64,000 nucleotides of DNA from Sedimenticola thiotaurini. Its GTDB lineage: Bacteria; Pseudomonadota; Gammaproteobacteria; Chromatiales; Chromatiaceae. The notes below the pieces were generated by a model that saw only the letters and a program-made list of their open reading frames with translations, was not told where the DNA came from and ran no database searches. The DNA lies in NCBI RefSeq assembly GCF_001007875.1, contig NZ_CP011412.1:2356001-2420000 (forward strand). The letters run 5' to 3'. Positions within the stretch are counted from its first letter, which is position 1, and each line of letters begins with the position of its first letter. This document shows positions 51,511 to 62,773 of the stretch, one piece after another. The translations under genes and the position numbers were made by a program.

Positions 51511-53490
51511 ATGACCGAGTTTTTTCAACAGATCCTGGAGTGGGTGACACTCCACCCCGGCTGGTCCTACAGCGTCATCTTTTTCATCGCCATGGCCGAA
51601 TCGCTGGCCATTATCGGGCTGATTGTGCCCGGCGTTGCCATTATGTTCGGTATCGGTGCCCTGATTGCCAGCGGCGCCATCGCCTTCTGGCCCGCCATGG
51701 GTTGGGCAGTAGCCGGGGCGGTCACGGGTGATGGCCTGAGCTTCTGGCTGGGGCGTCATTACCAGCAACGCCTGACCACTATCTGGCCCTTCAACCGGTA
51801 CCCCGAATCGTTACAGCGCGGCGTCGATTTTTTTCAGAAGTATGGTGGCAAAAGCGTAGCGCTGGGTCGTTTCTTCGGCCCGATCCGGGCCGTGATTCCA
51901 CTGATCGCCGGCATGTTGGGCATGACCCCGTTGCGCTTCGTGATCGCCAACGTGCTCTCGGCCCTGGCCTGGGCACCGCTCTACCTGTTGCCGGGCATCG
52001 TCTTCGGGGCCTCCCTGGAACTGGCTTCCGAAGTGGCCATGCGGCTGGTGATCCTGGCCCTGTCACTGTTGGTTATCGCCTGGTTGGTCTACAACCTGAT
52101 CCGTTGGCTGTTCCGGCGCCTGCACCCCTATACCAGTGGCTGGGTGCAGTGGTTGATGAGGTGGGGCCAGGCCCACCCGGTGATGGGTGAGATCGCCAGC
52201 GCCCTGGCCGATCCTGACCATCCGGAGACCCGGGGCCTGTCGATCCTGGCCAGCCTGCTGGTGATCACCTCCATTCTGTTTGCCCTGCTGGTCGGCCTGC
52301 TGCCCGAGGGCGGCATGCATACCCTGCCCGACCTGACCGTCCTGCAGACACTGCAGAGCCTGCGTTCACCCTGGGCCGATGAGTTGATGGTCTATTTCAC
52401 CCGACTGGCCGATACCGGGGTGATTCTGACCCTGGCGGTGGGGGTCTGGCTGTTCCTGTTTTTCAGCGGCCATCGGCGTACGGCCAGTTACTGGCTGGCT
52501 GCGGTACTGTTCAGCAGCCTGGCCGCTTTTCTGTTAAAGCTGGGCATGCAGGTTTCCCGCCCCGATATTATCGTGCAGAGTCCCGACTCCTTCTCATTCC
52601 CCAGCGCCCATACCCTCTATTCGGTGGTGCTGTATGGGTTCCTTTCGGTACTGATCGCCCGTCCTCTGTCGGATCGCTGGCGTTGGCTGCCTTACAGTCT
52701 GGCCGGCCTGCTGATTCTGGCCGTGGCCATGTCGCGGCTCTATCTGGGTGTGCACTGGCTCTCCGATGTGGTCGGCAGTATCACCCTGGGGCTGGCCTGG
52801 GTCGCCCTGCTGGGCCTCGCCTACCATCGTCATGCAACCCGGGAGACCCAATGGCGGCAACTGCTGCTGGTGGCACTGCTACTGACCAGCGGCGCATTCG
52901 GTGTGGAGACAGCACTGCACCATGAGCGAAACATGGCCCATTACCAGCCGGTCCGGACAATCCAACTGATCCCGGAGCATCAGTGGTGGGGCAACGGACC
53001 TACCGCCCTACCGGCGTTTCGTGCTGATCTGCGAAACCGTGCGGATCACCCGCTGAATCTGCAATTTGCCGGCTCACTGGACTGGCTCAGCCAGCAGTTG
53101 AACCGTGCCGGCTGGCACGATGCTATCCGGTTGAATAGCACCGACTGGCTCACACTGCTCTCACCTGCACAACCGCTGCAGGCTCTGCCGGTGCTGCCAC
53201 AGGTGCATGACGGTCGCCACGAGGCGCTGCTGTTGCAGAAAACGCTGCCACATGACCGACGACTGGTGGTGCGCCTCTGGCCCACTGACTTCCAGTTGGC
53301 GGGAATCAATACTCCGGTCTGGGTCGGTAATGTCAGCGAGCAGCAGCGGGTAACCTTGCTGGGCCTGCTCACTTACGCCCAGACGGCGCAAAACTTCGAT
53401 CAGGCCCTGGCAGAGTTACGCCAGGACCTGCGCCCGCTGGTGAACGGACAACTTAAGGATGCAGGCAGTCTGCTGAAGATCCGGCAGTAG
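51511..53490 (+). CDS. DedA (VTT) – PAP2 phosphatase – LssY fusion protein
   Basis: 659 residues. The N-terminal 200 residues form a DedA/VTT membrane domain ('GLIVPGVAIMFGIGALIASG', 'RFFGPIRAVIPLIAGMLGM'). The middle (about 215-450) is a PAP2 phosphatase with 'KLGMQVSRP', 'PSAHT' and 'SRLYLGVHWLSDV', i.e. the Lys-x6-Arg-Pro, Ser-x-His and Arg…His residues. The final 170 residues are a soluble LssY-type domain. It likely recycles or hydrolyses polyprenyl or phospholipid phosphates. Single gene with weak ribosome site. Confidence 0.9.
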   Translation: MTEFFQQILEWVTLHPGWSYSVIFFIAMAESLAIIGLIVPGVAIMFGIGALIASGAIAFWPAMGWAVAGAVTGDGLSFWLGRHYQQRLTTIWPFNRYPESLQRGVDFFQKYGGKSVALGRFFGPIRAVIPLIAGMLGMTPLRFVIANVLSALAWAPLYLLPGIVFGASLELASEVAMRLVILALSLLVIAWLVYNLIRWLFRRLHPYTSGWVQWLMRWGQAHPVMGEIASALADPDHPETRGLSILASLLVITSILFALLVGLLPEGGMHTLPDLTVLQTLQSLRSPWADELMVYFTRLADTGVILTLAVGVWLFLFFSGHRRTASYWLAAVLFSSLAAFLLKLGMQVSRPDIIVQSPDSFSFPSAHTLYSVVLYGFLSVLIARPLSDRWRWLPYSLAGLLILAVAMSRLYLGVHWLSDVVGSITLGLAWVALLGLAYHRHATRETQWRQLLLVALLLTSGAFGVETALHHERNMAHYQPVRTIQLIPEHQWWGNGPTALPAFRADLRNRADHPLNLQFAGSLDWLSQQLNRAGWHDAIRLNSTDWLTLLSPAQPLQALPVLPQVHDGRHEALLLQKTLPHDRRLVVRLWPTDFQLAGINTPVWVGNVSEQQRVTLLGLLTYAQTAQNFDQALAELRQDLRPLVNGQLKDAGSLLKIRQ

Positions 53491-53514
53491 CCGGCGCAGC
53501 CTGGAAAGGGGTTG

Positions 53515-54144
53515 TCAGGTTGGGGAAGCGTCGCCACCCCAGGGACGGTTGAGTGAGTTCTCAATGCCCAGATGACCCAGCAGGCGCGCCACCATGAAGT
53601 CGATCAACTCTTCAATGGTAGTGGGACGGTTATAGAATCCGGGACTGGCTGGCATGATCACCACCCCCAGGCGGGAGAGTTTCAGCATGTTCTCCAGGTG
53701 GATGGGAGAAAAGGGTGTCTCCCGCACCATCAGAATCAACTTGCGCTGCTCCTTCAGCACCACATCAGCGGCCCGTTCAATCAGGTTATTGCTGGCACCG
53801 CAGGCAATCGCCGAGAGTGTACCGGTGCTGCAGGGACAGACCACCATCGCCCCCGGGGGATTGGAGCCGCTCGCCACCGGCGCAGTCCACTGCTCCCGCC
53901 CGAACACCCGCAACTGCCCCGCCGCCGCTCCGTAGCGCTCCCTCAGGATCGCCTCCGCTTCGGTGGCCCGGGAAGGGAGCGTCAGACCGGTCTCCATCGG
54001 CATCACCACCTGGGCCGCCTTGGAGATCATCAGGTAGACGGTCCGCTCGGCCTGCACCAGGCACTCCAGCAGGCGCAGCGCATAGGGCGCCCCGGAGGCA
54101 CCGGTAATGGCCAGGGCGATGGGTTTGGCGGCTTGATCGGTCAT
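53515..54144 (-). CDS. ubiX: Flavin prenyltransferase
   Basis: 209 residues. '[19 protein letters not shown]' binds the flavin phosphate, and '[16 protein letters not shown]' and '[46 protein letters not shown]' are the family core. It makes prenyl-FMN for UbiD, so the organism makes ubiquinone as well as menaquinone. It follows mpl after nine bases. Confidence 0.95.
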   Translation of the reverse strand: MTDQAAKPIALAITGASGAPYALRLLECLVQAERTVYLMISKAAQVVMPMETGLTLPSRATEAEAILRERYGAAAGQLRVFGREQWTAPVASGSNPPGAMVVCPCSTGTLSAIACGASNNLIERAADVVLKEQRKLILMVRETPFSPIHLENMLKLSRLGVVIMPASPGFYNRPTTIEELIDFMVARLLGHLGIENSLNRPWGGDASPT

Positions 54145-54153
54145 AGCTGAAGA

Positions 54154-55521
54154 TTAGCTCCTGGCCGACAGGGCATCCAGCAGTCGCTGGTGGATCTGCT
54201 CGAAGCCGCCGTTGCTCATGATCAGCACCCGGTCACCCGGCGCCACCTCCGCCACCAGGGCCTGGATGATCTCCTCCACACCCCGGAACACCCGTCCCCG
54301 CTCACCCAGGGGGGCGAACACCGCATCGGCATCCCAATCCAGCGCAGCCGGGGAGTAGACCAGCACCCGGTCTGCAGCGGCCAGCGAGGCCGGCAGCTGG
54401 GCGGCATGCACCCCCATACGCATGGTATTGGAACGGGGTTCCAGCACGGCAAAGATACGCGCCTCGCCCACCTGGGCACGCAGGCCGCTGAGGGTGGTTT
54501 CGATCGCGGTCGGGTGGTGGGCGAAATCGTCGTATACCTGAACGCCATCCACCTCGCCACACAGCTCCATACGCCGTTTTACATTACGAAACTCCGCCAG
54601 CGCCTCCATCGCCACCGCCGGTGTCACGCCCACATGGCGGGCCGCCGCAATGGCCGCCAGGGCATTGCTGATGCTGTGTTGACCGGTCAGCGCCCAAGCC
54701 ACCTCGCCGATACACCTGCCCTCGTGCAGCAGATTGAAGCGACTGCCATCGGGCGTCAGGGGCTGGGCCGCCCACTGGGCGGTGGTGTCACCGGCGGAGA
54801 ATCTCTCCAGCGGGGTCCAGCAGCCCATCGCCAGCACCTGGTCCATGGCCGTTTCATCCTTGGGCGCTATGATCAGACCACTGCCCGGCACGGTACGCAC
54901 CAGGTGGTGAAACTGACGCTGAATCATGGCCAGATCATCAAAAATGTCGGCGTGATCGAACTCCAGGTTGTTCATCACCAGGGTACGGGGGTGGTAGTGG
55001 ACAAACTTGGAACGCTTGTCGAAAAAGGCGGTGTCGTACTCGTCCGCCTCCACGACGAAAAACGGCGTGTCCCCAATACGGGCCGAGAGGCCGAAGTTGA
55101 GCGGTACGCCGCCGATCAGAAACCCCGGTCCCATGCCGGCATACTCCAGAATCCAGGCCAGCAGACTGGCGGTACTGGTCTTGCCGTGGGTGCCGGCCAC
55201 CGCCAGCACCCACTTGTCATGCAGTACCTGCTCCGCCAGCCACTGGGGACCGGAGGTGTAGGGCAGGCCCGCATCCAGCATATACTCCACCGCCGGGTTA
55301 CCCCGGGACAGGGCATTGCCCACCACGACACAGTCCGGGGCAGGCATCAGGTGGGCCGGATCATAACCCTCCCGCAGCTGAATACCCGCCGCCTCCAGCT
55401 GGGTGCTCATAGGCGGGTAGACATTGGCGTCGGAGCCACTCACCTCGTGGCCGAGCGCCCGGGCCAGCAGGGCCACCCCACCCATGAAGGTGCCGCAGAT
55501 ACCGAGGATATGGATATGCAT
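54154..55521 (-). CDS. mpl: Murein tripeptide ligase
   Basis: 455 residues, Mur ligase family. N-terminal 'HILGICGTFMGGVALLARALGHEVSGSDANVYPPMST' is diagnostic for Mpl; ATP-binding 'GTHGKTSTASLLAW', then 'VVEADEYDTAFFD', then the C-terminal domain with 'DDFAHHPTAIETTL'. It joins recycled L-Ala-gamma-D-Glu-meso-DAP to UDP-MurNAc. One base from the upstream membrane-protein gene. Confidence 0.97.
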   Translation of the reverse strand: MHIHILGICGTFMGGVALLARALGHEVSGSDANVYPPMSTQLEAAGIQLREGYDPAHLMPAPDCVVVGNALSRGNPAVEYMLDAGLPYTSGPQWLAEQVLHDKWVLAVAGTHGKTSTASLLAWILEYAGMGPGFLIGGVPLNFGLSARIGDTPFFVVEADEYDTAFFDKRSKFVHYHPRTLVMNNLEFDHADIFDDLAMIQRQFHHLVRTVPGSGLIIAPKDETAMDQVLAMGCWTPLERFSAGDTTAQWAAQPLTPDGSRFNLLHEGRCIGEVAWALTGQHSISNALAAIAAARHVGVTPAVAMEALAEFRNVKRRMELCGEVDGVQVYDDFAHHPTAIETTLSGLRAQVGEARIFAVLEPRSNTMRMGVHAAQLPASLAAADRVLVYSPAALDWDADAVFAPLGERGRVFRGVEEIIQALVAEVAPGDRVLIMSNGGFEQIHQRLLDALSARS

Positions 55522-55522
55522 C

Positions 55523-56041
55523 TCAACTACTCCTTGAGAAAAACAGTTCTACCAGCCAGTTGATCAGCATGAAATAACCGATGGATAGCAACATACCGTT
55601 GCCAAAACGGATCTGGAAAGTGTGTCGCAGGATGTGTCCCACCACCACCAGCCCCCAGATCACCAGTACCACGTAGAGCAGCACGCCCAGCCCGCCCATG
55701 GGTGATACCCGGGGGTCGTCACCGATCATCAGCTGCACCGGCATGGCCACCAGGTTGATCAGCACACCACACCCGAACAGGGCGCTGATGGCCTGATTAA
55801 AGCGCCCGACCCGGCGCTGGTAATTCAGGGCCAGCCGCAGCAGCAGGGCCAGCAGGGCCAGATCCATTGACTGGGCCAGCAGGGCCGGCACCATGCTGCC
55901 GAAATTGCCCACAATCACAATGGTGCCGGTCAACAGATTCAGGAACAGGGTCAGATTCACCAGAAAGGTCGCCGCCGGCAAATCCTGCGGCGCGGCCCGC
56001 AGCAGACAGATATCCACGTACAGATTGATTAACCTTTTCAC
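55523..56041 (-). CDS. Membrane protein of unknown function
   Basis: 172 residues from a GTG at 56041. Four hydrophobic segments (about 25-47, 53-72, 82-103 and 120-141), then a C-terminal helix. I do not recognise a family. First gene of a minus-strand operon with mpl and ubiX. It is divergent from rnd. Confidence 0.6.
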   Translation of the reverse strand: MKRLINLYVDICLLRAAPQDLPAATFLVNLTLFLNLLTGTIVIVGNFGSMVPALLAQSMDLALLALLLRLALNYQRRVGRFNQAISALFGCGVLINLVAMPVQLMIGDDPRVSPMGGLGVLLYVVLVIWGLVVVGHILRHTFQIRFGNGMLLSIGYFMLINWLVELFFSRSS

Positions 56042-56185
56042 CAGCGCCCTGCCCTTCTGTTAAGACGACCATCTTCCGGGCCCGCCCGGGCCGGGACAAA
56101 ATCTGCCCCATCATACCGTTTGACCGAAAACAGACAAACCAAAGAGATAGATTTGTTATGCTTGCCCCACACTTCGCAGCCACAA

Positions 56186-57358
56186 ATGGTCCCCATGCTG
56201 GAACGTCACATACAAACTGAACAACAACTGATCGAGCTCTGTACACAATTGGCTCACAGTCCCTGGCTCGCCCTGGATACGGAATTCGTCCGGGAGAAGA
56301 CCTACTACCCGCAGTTCTGCCTGCTGCAGATCAGCAACGGCGAGATCGCCGCCACGGTCGACCCGATCCAGATACAGGAGCTGCAACCGCTGCTGGATTT
56401 GCTCTATGACGACGCCATCATCAAGGTGTTCCACGCCGGCTATCAGGACCTGGAGATCTTCTACAACCTCTGGGGCAGGCTCCCGACGCCACTGTTCGAT
56501 ACCCAGCTGGCCGCCTCCCTGCTGGGTCTGGGGGATCAGGTGGGTTACGGCAACCTGGTCGAGCAACTGCTCAATCACACCCTGGAGAAGGGACACTCCC
56601 GTACCGACTGGTCACGCCGCCCACTGGACGAGGCGCAGTTACGCTATGCCCTGGACGACGTGATCTACCTGGGCGATATCTACATCAAACTGACCGGGAT
56701 GCTGCGGGACGCAGGACGGGAAGGCTGGTTACAGGATGACTTTGACCAGTTGGCCAATCCCGACACCTACCGCAACCCGCCCCAGGAGGCCTGGAAACGG
56801 ATCAAGGGACGCCAGCAGCTGAAGGGCGTCCAGCTGGCGGTGCTGCAGGGGGTGGCGGCCTGGCGCGAACAGGAGGCGCAACAGGCCAACCGGCCGAAAC
56901 GCTGGATCCTGAAGGACGAAGTCCTGACCGACCTGGCCCGACGTCAGCCGAAAAGTCTGGAGCAACTCTCCAGGATCCGCGGACTGGAACCGGGCGTGAT
57001 CAAGCGGCGCGGCGAACTGTTGCTGAAACTGATTGCCGATGCCCGGGCCCTGCCCCGGGAACAGTGGCCCCGGGACAAGCGGCGCATTATTCGCCTCACC
57101 CCCAACCAGGAGGCCCTGACCGACCTGCTCTACAGCTGTCTGCGCCTGCTGGCGGAACAGAACAACATCACCCCGGCTGCTCTGGCCAACCGTAAGGAGA
57201 TCGAGTCCCTGGTGAGCGGCGAACGGGAACTGGATATCCTGCGCGGCTGGCGCCGCACCATTGCCGGCAACCGGCTGCTGGAGGTACTGGCGGGCAACTG
57301 CTGGCCCGAACTGGAGAATGGGCAGCTGGTGCTCTCCACAACGACCACCCCCGACTGA
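56186..57358 (+). CDS. rnd: Ribonuclease D
   Basis: 390 residues from the ATG at 56186, against 375 in E. coli; the start is uncertain because neither this ATG, the ATG at 56195 nor a TTG at 56120 has a good ribosome site. DEDD residues are in 'LALDTEFVREKTYYPQ', 'VFHAGYQDLEIF' and 'YALDDVIYLGDIY', so catalysis is intact. Two HRDC domains follow (about 210-290 and 300-375). It trims tRNA and other structured RNA 3' ends. Confidence 0.9.
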   Translation: MVPMLERHIQTEQQLIELCTQLAHSPWLALDTEFVREKTYYPQFCLLQISNGEIAATVDPIQIQELQPLLDLLYDDAIIKVFHAGYQDLEIFYNLWGRLPTPLFDTQLAASLLGLGDQVGYGNLVEQLLNHTLEKGHSRTDWSRRPLDEAQLRYALDDVIYLGDIYIKLTGMLRDAGREGWLQDDFDQLANPDTYRNPPQEAWKRIKGRQQLKGVQLAVLQGVAAWREQEAQQANRPKRWILKDEVLTDLARRQPKSLEQLSRIRGLEPGVIKRRGELLLKLIADARALPREQWPRDKRRIIRLTPNQEALTDLLYSCLRLLAEQNNITPAALANRKEIESLVSGERELDILRGWRRTIAGNRLLEVLAGNCWPELENGQLVLSTTTTPD

Positions 57359-57381
57359 GCCGGCAGCGGTGTAGAAGAAAT

Positions 57382-58893
57382 TTAACCGGAACGGACAGCG
57401 CGCGCGCCAGCCACAAGCAGTATCAGAACCGACAACAACACCACCGCCCAGTTGCCCACCCGCACGTAGGGGGTCATCCCCTGCATGGGCAGGATCTCAC
57501 CACTCAGTACATCCTGCTGAAAGGCCGGGGAGAAGGCCAGTACCCGGCCTTTCGGGTCGATCAGCGCCGAGATGCCGGTATTGGTGGCGCGCAGCAGGTA
57601 ACGGCCAGTCTCCAGGGCACGCATACGGGCGATCTCCAGATGCTGACGGGGTGCCAGGGAGTCGCCAAACCAGGCATCATTACTGGCGTTGACCAGAAAA
57701 GCCGCCTGCGGCAGCGCCTCCGCCACCTCTTCGCCGAAGGCGTCCTCATAGCAGATCGAGATACCGGCAGCATAACCGGCCACCCGCAGCAGCGGTTGGG
57801 GTGAGTCACCGGGGGTAAAATCGGACATGGGGATCTGCAGCCAGTCGATCAGCGGTCGCAACCAGCCTTTCAGCGGCATGAACTCCCCAAACGGCACCAG
57901 GTGGCGCTTGGCATAGCTGCCCTGCTCATGCCCGAGGCTGATCATGCTGTTGTAGTAAGCGCCGCTCTCGGTGTCCCACTCCGGTATACCGATCAGCAGA
58001 GCGCTCCCGTTGGCTCTCGCCTCCCCTGCCAGGGGCTGCAGGAACGGCTCATTCACCTGGTGGGCAAACGCCGGCACAGCGGTCTCCGGCCAGATAATCA
58101 GGTCACTCTGCCAATGCTGGCGGGTCAGACCGGTATAGAGTTCCAGGGTCGGTTGCAGCGAACCCCGTTTCCACTTCTCCTCCTGGGCGATATTGCCCTG
58201 AATCAGGCTGACCCGCAGCGCTGCCCCGGCCGGCTCGGTCCAGGCCACCTGGTTCAACAGCGGACCGCCACCCCATAGCAGAGCCAGGCCACCGGCCAGC
58301 CAGAAACGCCCCCAGACCGCGGGGCTCAGCAGGCACAACAGCAGCGCTACGCTCAACATCACCAGCCAGCTGACGCCATAGACCCCGACCAGCGGCGCAT
58401 AGCCACCCAGGGGCGCATCGATCTGGGAGTAACCCAGCAGCAGCCAGGGAAAGCCGGTAAAGATCCAGCCCCGCAGCCACTCTCCCAGCACCCAGAGTGA
58501 TGGAATCACCCCGAACAACCAGACACCACGACCGCGCCACAACCGCACCGTGAGCCAGCCCACCAGGCCGTAATAGAGGGCGATCGCCAGCACAAACAGC
58601 AGGGTAATGGCGATCGCCGCCAGGGTTCCCATGTTGCCGAACTGGTCGATACTGATGTGCAGCCAGAACACCCCGAATCCGAGCAGCCCGATGCCGTAGG
58701 CCCAGCCGCTCTGGAAGCCGAACCGGGGCGTTCCGTCCCGCCACAGCCCCAACAGCAGCAAAGGACCGAGCAGGGCCAGGGGATAGAGGGAAAAGGGGGC
58801 GAAAGCAAGCACCGTCAAGGCGCCCGCCCCGAAGGCGACTACCAGCCGTAACGGGGATGAGGTTCGCAGACGCTGCACCAGGCTAATGGGCAC
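57382..58893 (-). CDS. lnt: Apolipoprotein N-acyltransferase
   Basis: 503 residues from a GTG at 58893, overlapping corC by 11 bases. About six membrane helices precede a nitrilase domain with the triad Glu ('WPETAVP'), Lys ('KRHLVPFGEF') and Cys ('SICYEDAFG'). It adds the third acyl chain to lipoproteins. Last gene of the miaB cluster. Confidence 0.95.
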   Translation of the reverse strand: MPISLVQRLRTSSPLRLVVAFGAGALTVLAFAPFSLYPLALLGPLLLLGLWRDGTPRFGFQSGWAYGIGLLGFGVFWLHISIDQFGNMGTLAAIAITLLFVLAIALYYGLVGWLTVRLWRGRGVWLFGVIPSLWVLGEWLRGWIFTGFPWLLLGYSQIDAPLGGYAPLVGVYGVSWLVMLSVALLLCLLSPAVWGRFWLAGGLALLWGGGPLLNQVAWTEPAGAALRVSLIQGNIAQEEKWKRGSLQPTLELYTGLTRQHWQSDLIIWPETAVPAFAHQVNEPFLQPLAGEARANGSALLIGIPEWDTESGAYYNSMISLGHEQGSYAKRHLVPFGEFMPLKGWLRPLIDWLQIPMSDFTPGDSPQPLLRVAGYAAGISICYEDAFGEEVAEALPQAAFLVNASNDAWFGDSLAPRQHLEIARMRALETGRYLLRATNTGISALIDPKGRVLAFSPAFQQDVLSGEILPMQGMTPYVRVGNWAVVLLSVLILLVAGARAVRSG

Positions 58894-59743
58894 TGTCCGG
58901 TTGGGGCGATAGCAGCCGGATGTTCAGCAGATGGATGCGCCGGCTGTCGGCCCGCAGTACTTCGAAGCGGAACCGGTCTATCTCTGCCACTTCACCGCGC
59001 TTGGGCAGGTGTCCCAGGGATTGGGTCACCAGGCCGGCGATGGTGTCGAACTCCTCATCCGGAAAACTGCTATCGAAGTAGTCATTGAATTCATCGATCG
59101 AGGTCACCGCCTTGGCGGTGTATTCGGTGTCGCTGCGCTTCAGGATGGTGGTTCCTTCATCGAAATCGTGTTCATCCTCGATCTCGCCGACAATCTGCTC
59201 CAGCACGTCCTCGATGGTGACCAGGCCGTCGGCGGCACCGTACTCGTCCACCACAATAGCCATGTGGCTGCGGCTGGCGCGGAACTCGTTGAGCAGCACG
59301 TTGAGCCGCTTGCTGGCCGGCACAAACACCGCTGCCCGCAGCACGTCACGGATATCGAAACGCCGTTTCTGTTCGCCAAAGTAGGTCAGCAGATCCTTGG
59401 CCAGCAGAATACCTTCCACTTCCCCCTTGTCATCACCGATGACCGGGAAACGGGAGTGGGCAGATTCGATAACAATTGGCAGGATCTCTTCCAGTGGTGC
59501 ATCCCGCTCGATCACCACCATGTGGGCCCGGGGGATCATGATATCCCGGACCCGCAGTTCGGAAACCTGCAGCACCCCCTCCATCATGGAGAGAGCATCG
59601 GTATCCAGCAGGGCGCGGCTTTTGGCGTCCCTGAGCAGTTGTATCAATTGGTCTCGGTTTTCCGGTTCGTTGCCGAAGGTCCGTAACAGCTTTTTCAGCC
59701 AGGACCTGGACAGCGAACCGCTGGTAGTGCCGTCGCTACTCAT
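58883..59743 (-). CDS. corC: CBS-domain transporter-associated protein CorC
   Basis: 286 residues. Two CBS domains ('[25 protein letters not shown]', '[48 protein letters not shown]') and a C-terminal CorC/HlyC domain. It has no membrane domain and is linked to magnesium and cobalt efflux in relatives. Overlaps ybeY by four bases. Confidence 0.93.
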   Translation of the reverse strand: MSSDGTTSGSLSRSWLKKLLRTFGNEPENRDQLIQLLRDAKSRALLDTDALSMMEGVLQVSELRVRDIMIPRAHMVVIERDAPLEEILPIVIESAHSRFPVIGDDKGEVEGILLAKDLLTYFGEQKRRFDIRDVLRAAVFVPASKRLNVLLNEFRASRSHMAIVVDEYGAADGLVTIEDVLEQIVGEIEDEHDFDEGTTILKRSDTEYTAKAVTSIDEFNDYFDSSFPDEEFDTIAGLVTQSLGHLPKRGEVAEIDRFRFEVLRADSRRIHLLNIRLLSPQPDSAH

Positions 59744-60204
59744 AGTTCCCTTTCAGATTGGTATGGATCGGGAAATCCCAGGGTTGCCAGGATCTCCACT
59801 TCGAGGCTCTCCATGGTTTCGGCCTCCTCTTCATTAATATGGTCAAAGCCGAGCAGATGCAACACCCCGTGCACCAGCAGGTGGGCCCAGTGCGCTTCCA
59901 GCGGTTTCTGCTGCTCGCGCGCTTCATCCTCCACCACCGGGGCACAGATCACCAGGTCACCCAGCAGATCGCTCTCAACCACGTCCGGGGCCTCGAAGGG
60001 GAACGAGAGCACATTGGTAGGTCGATCCTTGCCGCGATACTCCCGGTTGAGCTGCCGGCTCTCATCCCGATCCACAATACGGACCACCAGTTCCGCCTGT
60101 TCCAGACGCCCCTCCAGGGCGGCTTCGACCCAGGCCTGAAACTGCATCACACCGGGCACATGCTCACACGCCACCACCCGCTGGAGTTCCAGTTGCAGGT
60201 TCAT
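59740..60204 (-). CDS. ybeY: Endoribonuclease YbeY
   Basis: 154 residues. The metal site His-x3-His-x5-His is in '[15 protein letters not shown]'. It takes part in 16S rRNA 3' end maturation and ribosome quality control. Three bases after ybeZ. Confidence 0.97.
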   Translation of the reverse strand: MNLQLELQRVVACEHVPGVMQFQAWVEAALEGRLEQAELVVRIVDRDESRQLNREYRGKDRPTNVLSFPFEAPDVVESDLLGDLVICAPVVEDEAREQQKPLEAHWAHLLVHGVLHLLGFDHINEEEAETMESLEVEILATLGFPDPYQSEREL

Positions 60205-60207
60205 GGG

Positions 60208-61215
60208 TCAGGCCTTCTGTTTGTCGAACTGATCGTAGGCGCTCACAACCTGCTGCACCAGGGGATGGCGCACCACATCGCGGGCGTTGAAGAAGGTGAA
60301 GCTGATCCCCTCCACCTCCTTGAGCACCTCAATCGCCTGGCGCAGCCCCGAGACCTGCCCCCGGGGCAGATCCACCTGGGTCACGTCACCGGTGATCATG
60401 GCGGTGGAGTTGAATCCGATACGGGTCAGGAACATCTTCATCTGCTCCGGCGTGGTGTTCTGTGCCTCGTCGAGGATAATGAAGGCGTCATTCAGGGTGC
60501 GGCCCCGCATGTAGGCCAGTGGGGCCACTTCGATCACATTGCGTTCGATCAGCTTGGCCACCCGCTCAAAGCCCAGCATCTCGTAGAGGGCGTCATACAG
60601 GGGGCGCAGGTAAGGGTCGATCTTCTGGGACAGATCCCCGGGCAGGAAGCCCAGGCGTTCCCCCGCCTCCACCGCTGGCCGCACCAGCAGAATGCGGCGC
60701 ACCTGGTCCCGTTCCAGGGCATCCACGGCACAGGCCACCGCCAGGTAGGTCTTGCCGGTACCAGCCGGACCGATGCCGAAGTTGAGATCGTGTGTCACCG
60801 CTTTGTGCAGATACTCCTGCTGGTTGGCGCCCCGCGGCCGGATCAGGCCCCGCCGGGTCTTGATCACCACTTCGGGCACGCTGCTCTCGGCCAGTTCCCC
60901 CAGCAGGGCGTCGATGCCCGAGTCCTGCAGATAGAGGTGCACCGACTCCGGGGTCAGTACCTCCTGCCGGGCCTGGCGATAGAGCGCCTGCAGCACTTCG
61001 CCGGCGGCGGCAATCGCCTCCGGCTCACCCAGCAGCTTGAAATGGTTGCCACGATAATTGATCTCGATACCGAGCCGACGTTCGATCAGACGCAGATGTT
61101 CGTCCAACTGACCACACAGGTTGGCCAGTAACTCATTGTCTTCCGGCGTCAGGGAGAGTTCGAGGGCTTTGGGATGGACAGACACGGATTCAGTCCTGGA
61201 AGCAGCCTTGCTCAT
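60208..61215 (-). CDS. ybeZ: PhoH-like ATPase YbeZ
   Basis: 335 residues. An N-terminal RNA-binding-like region (about 20-120) precedes '[19 protein letters not shown]' (Walker A) and '[23 protein letters not shown]' (Walker B). Partner of YbeY. Overlaps miaB by four bases. Confidence 0.96.
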   Translation of the reverse strand: MSKAASRTESVSVHPKALELSLTPEDNELLANLCGQLDEHLRLIERRLGIEINYRGNHFKLLGEPEAIAAAGEVLQALYRQARQEVLTPESVHLYLQDSGIDALLGELAESSVPEVVIKTRRGLIRPRGANQQEYLHKAVTHDLNFGIGPAGTGKTYLAVACAVDALERDQVRRILLVRPAVEAGERLGFLPGDLSQKIDPYLRPLYDALYEMLGFERVAKLIERNVIEVAPLAYMRGRTLNDAFIILDEAQNTTPEQMKMFLTRIGFNSTAMITGDVTQVDLPRGQVSGLRQAIEVLKEVEGISFTFFNARDVVRHPLVQQVVSAYDQFDKQKA

Positions 61216-62558
61216 GCGGATTGGGCCAACCCCTCATCGATAAGTTCGCCCCGCAGAGAGTTGGGCAGGGCTTCGGTGATACGGATATCCACGAACTGGC
61301 CGATCAGCCGCTCGGGACCGTCAAAATTGACAACGCGATTGTTCTCGGTACGCCCCGCCAGTTGCCGCTGATCTTTCTTGGCATGCCGTTCCACCAGCAC
61401 CCGCTGGACACTACCCACCATGCGCCGGCTGATCTGCTGCGCCATCTCGGTAATGCGGCGCTGCAACCGCTCCAGGCGCGCCTGTTTCACCGCCAGCGGC
61501 ACATCATCCGGCAGTTCGGCAGCCGGCGTCCCGGGACGGGCGCTGTAGATGAAGCTGAAGGAGTGATCAAAGCCGATCTGCTCGATCAGGTTCATGGTGT
61601 GTTCAAAATCCTGTTCGGTCTCGCCGGGGAAGCCGATAATGAAGTCGGATGACAGGCTGAGATCCGGGCGCAACTCCCGCAATCTGCGGATCTTGGCCTT
61701 GTAATCGAAGGCGGTGTGACCCCGTTTCATCATCGCCAGCACCCGGTCAGAACCACTCTGGACCGGCAGATGGAGGTGACTCACCAGCTCCGGCACTTCC
61801 CCGTAGACGGCGATCAGGCTGTCGGAGAACTCCATTGGATGGGAGGTGGTGAAGCGGATCCGGTCAATCCCGTCGATAGCGGCCACGTACTGAATCAGCA
61901 GGGCCAGGTCGGCAATCGAGCCGTCATCCATCAGGCCGCGGTAGGCGTTCACATTCTGGCCCAGCAGATTGACCTCCCGTACGCCCTGTGCCGCCAGGCT
62001 GGCCACCTCCGCCAGTACGTCGTCAAACGGGCGGCTGATCTCTTCGCCCCGGGTGTAGGGTACCACGCAGAAGGTGCAGTACTTGGAGCACCCCTCCATG
62101 ATCGACACAAAAGCGCTGGGACCGTCAGAACGGGGTTCCGGCAGCCGGTCAAACTTTTCGATCTCAGGGAACGAGATATCCACCACCGGCGCCCGGTCAC
62201 GCCGGGCGGCATCCAGCATCTCCGGCAGGCGATGCAGGGTCTGGGGACCGAACACCAGGTCCACGTAGGGCGCCCGCTCCCGGATCGCCTCGCCCTCCTG
62301 GCTGGCCACACAACCGCCCACACCGATCACCAGATCCGGACGCTGCTCCTTCCAGGGCCGCCAACGTCCCAGCTGGGAGAACACCTTCTCCTGCGCCTTT
62401 TCCCGTATCGAGCAGGTGTTAAGCAGCAGCAGATCGGCCTCTTCAGGCCGGTCAGTCAGGGTGTAACCATGGGATTCCCGAAGCAGATCCGACATCTTGT
62501 CGGAGTCGTACTCGTTCATCTGACAGCCAAAAGTCTTGATATAGAGTTTGCCGGGCAT
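61212..62558 (-). CDS. miaB: tRNA-2-methylthio-N6-dimethylallyladenosine synthase
   Basis: 448 residues from the ATG at 62558; a start at 62609 would add 17 residues before the conserved '[12 protein letters not shown]'. The radical SAM cluster is '[15 protein letters not shown]', the auxiliary cluster cysteines are in the N-terminal domain ('FGCQMN', 'NTCSIREKA', 'GGCVA'), and a TRAM domain is C-terminal. It thiomethylates A37 of tRNAs. First gene of the miaB-ybeZ-ybeY-corC-lnt cluster, which is conserved in gammaproteobacteria. Confidence 0.97.
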   Translation of the reverse strand: MPGKLYIKTFGCQMNEYDSDKMSDLLRESHGYTLTDRPEEADLLLLNTCSIREKAQEKVFSQLGRWRPWKEQRPDLVIGVGGCVASQEGEAIRERAPYVDLVFGPQTLHRLPEMLDAARRDRAPVVDISFPEIEKFDRLPEPRSDGPSAFVSIMEGCSKYCTFCVVPYTRGEEISRPFDDVLAEVASLAAQGVREVNLLGQNVNAYRGLMDDGSIADLALLIQYVAAIDGIDRIRFTTSHPMEFSDSLIAVYGEVPELVSHLHLPVQSGSDRVLAMMKRGHTAFDYKAKIRRLRELRPDLSLSSDFIIGFPGETEQDFEHTMNLIEQIGFDHSFSFIYSARPGTPAAELPDDVPLAVKQARLERLQRRITEMAQQISRRMVGSVQRVLVERHAKKDQRQLAGRTENNRVVNFDGPERLIGQFVDIRITEALPNSLRGELIDEGLAQSA

Positions 62559-62773
62559 ACGATTCGTACAAAATTCAGGGGCGCCAAAGGCGCAGTAGCT
62601 TACCCCCAATATTAGCGCTTTTCCAGGTTAAAGGGGTGAGTCGGCGCACGGACGGGGTAAATCGCCGTTACCAAACCAGAGATAAATGCCTACGCTTACC
62701 ATTACAACCTGATATTAAGGAAATTCGGCAAACCAGCCCCCTAAGCCAGCAATCAGGCTAACAGGCACGGAAT

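Noticed and set aside
59758-61131. Long plus-strand frame of 457 codons opposite ybeY and ybeZ
   Set aside because: Antisense to two certain genes; composition is typical of a shadow.
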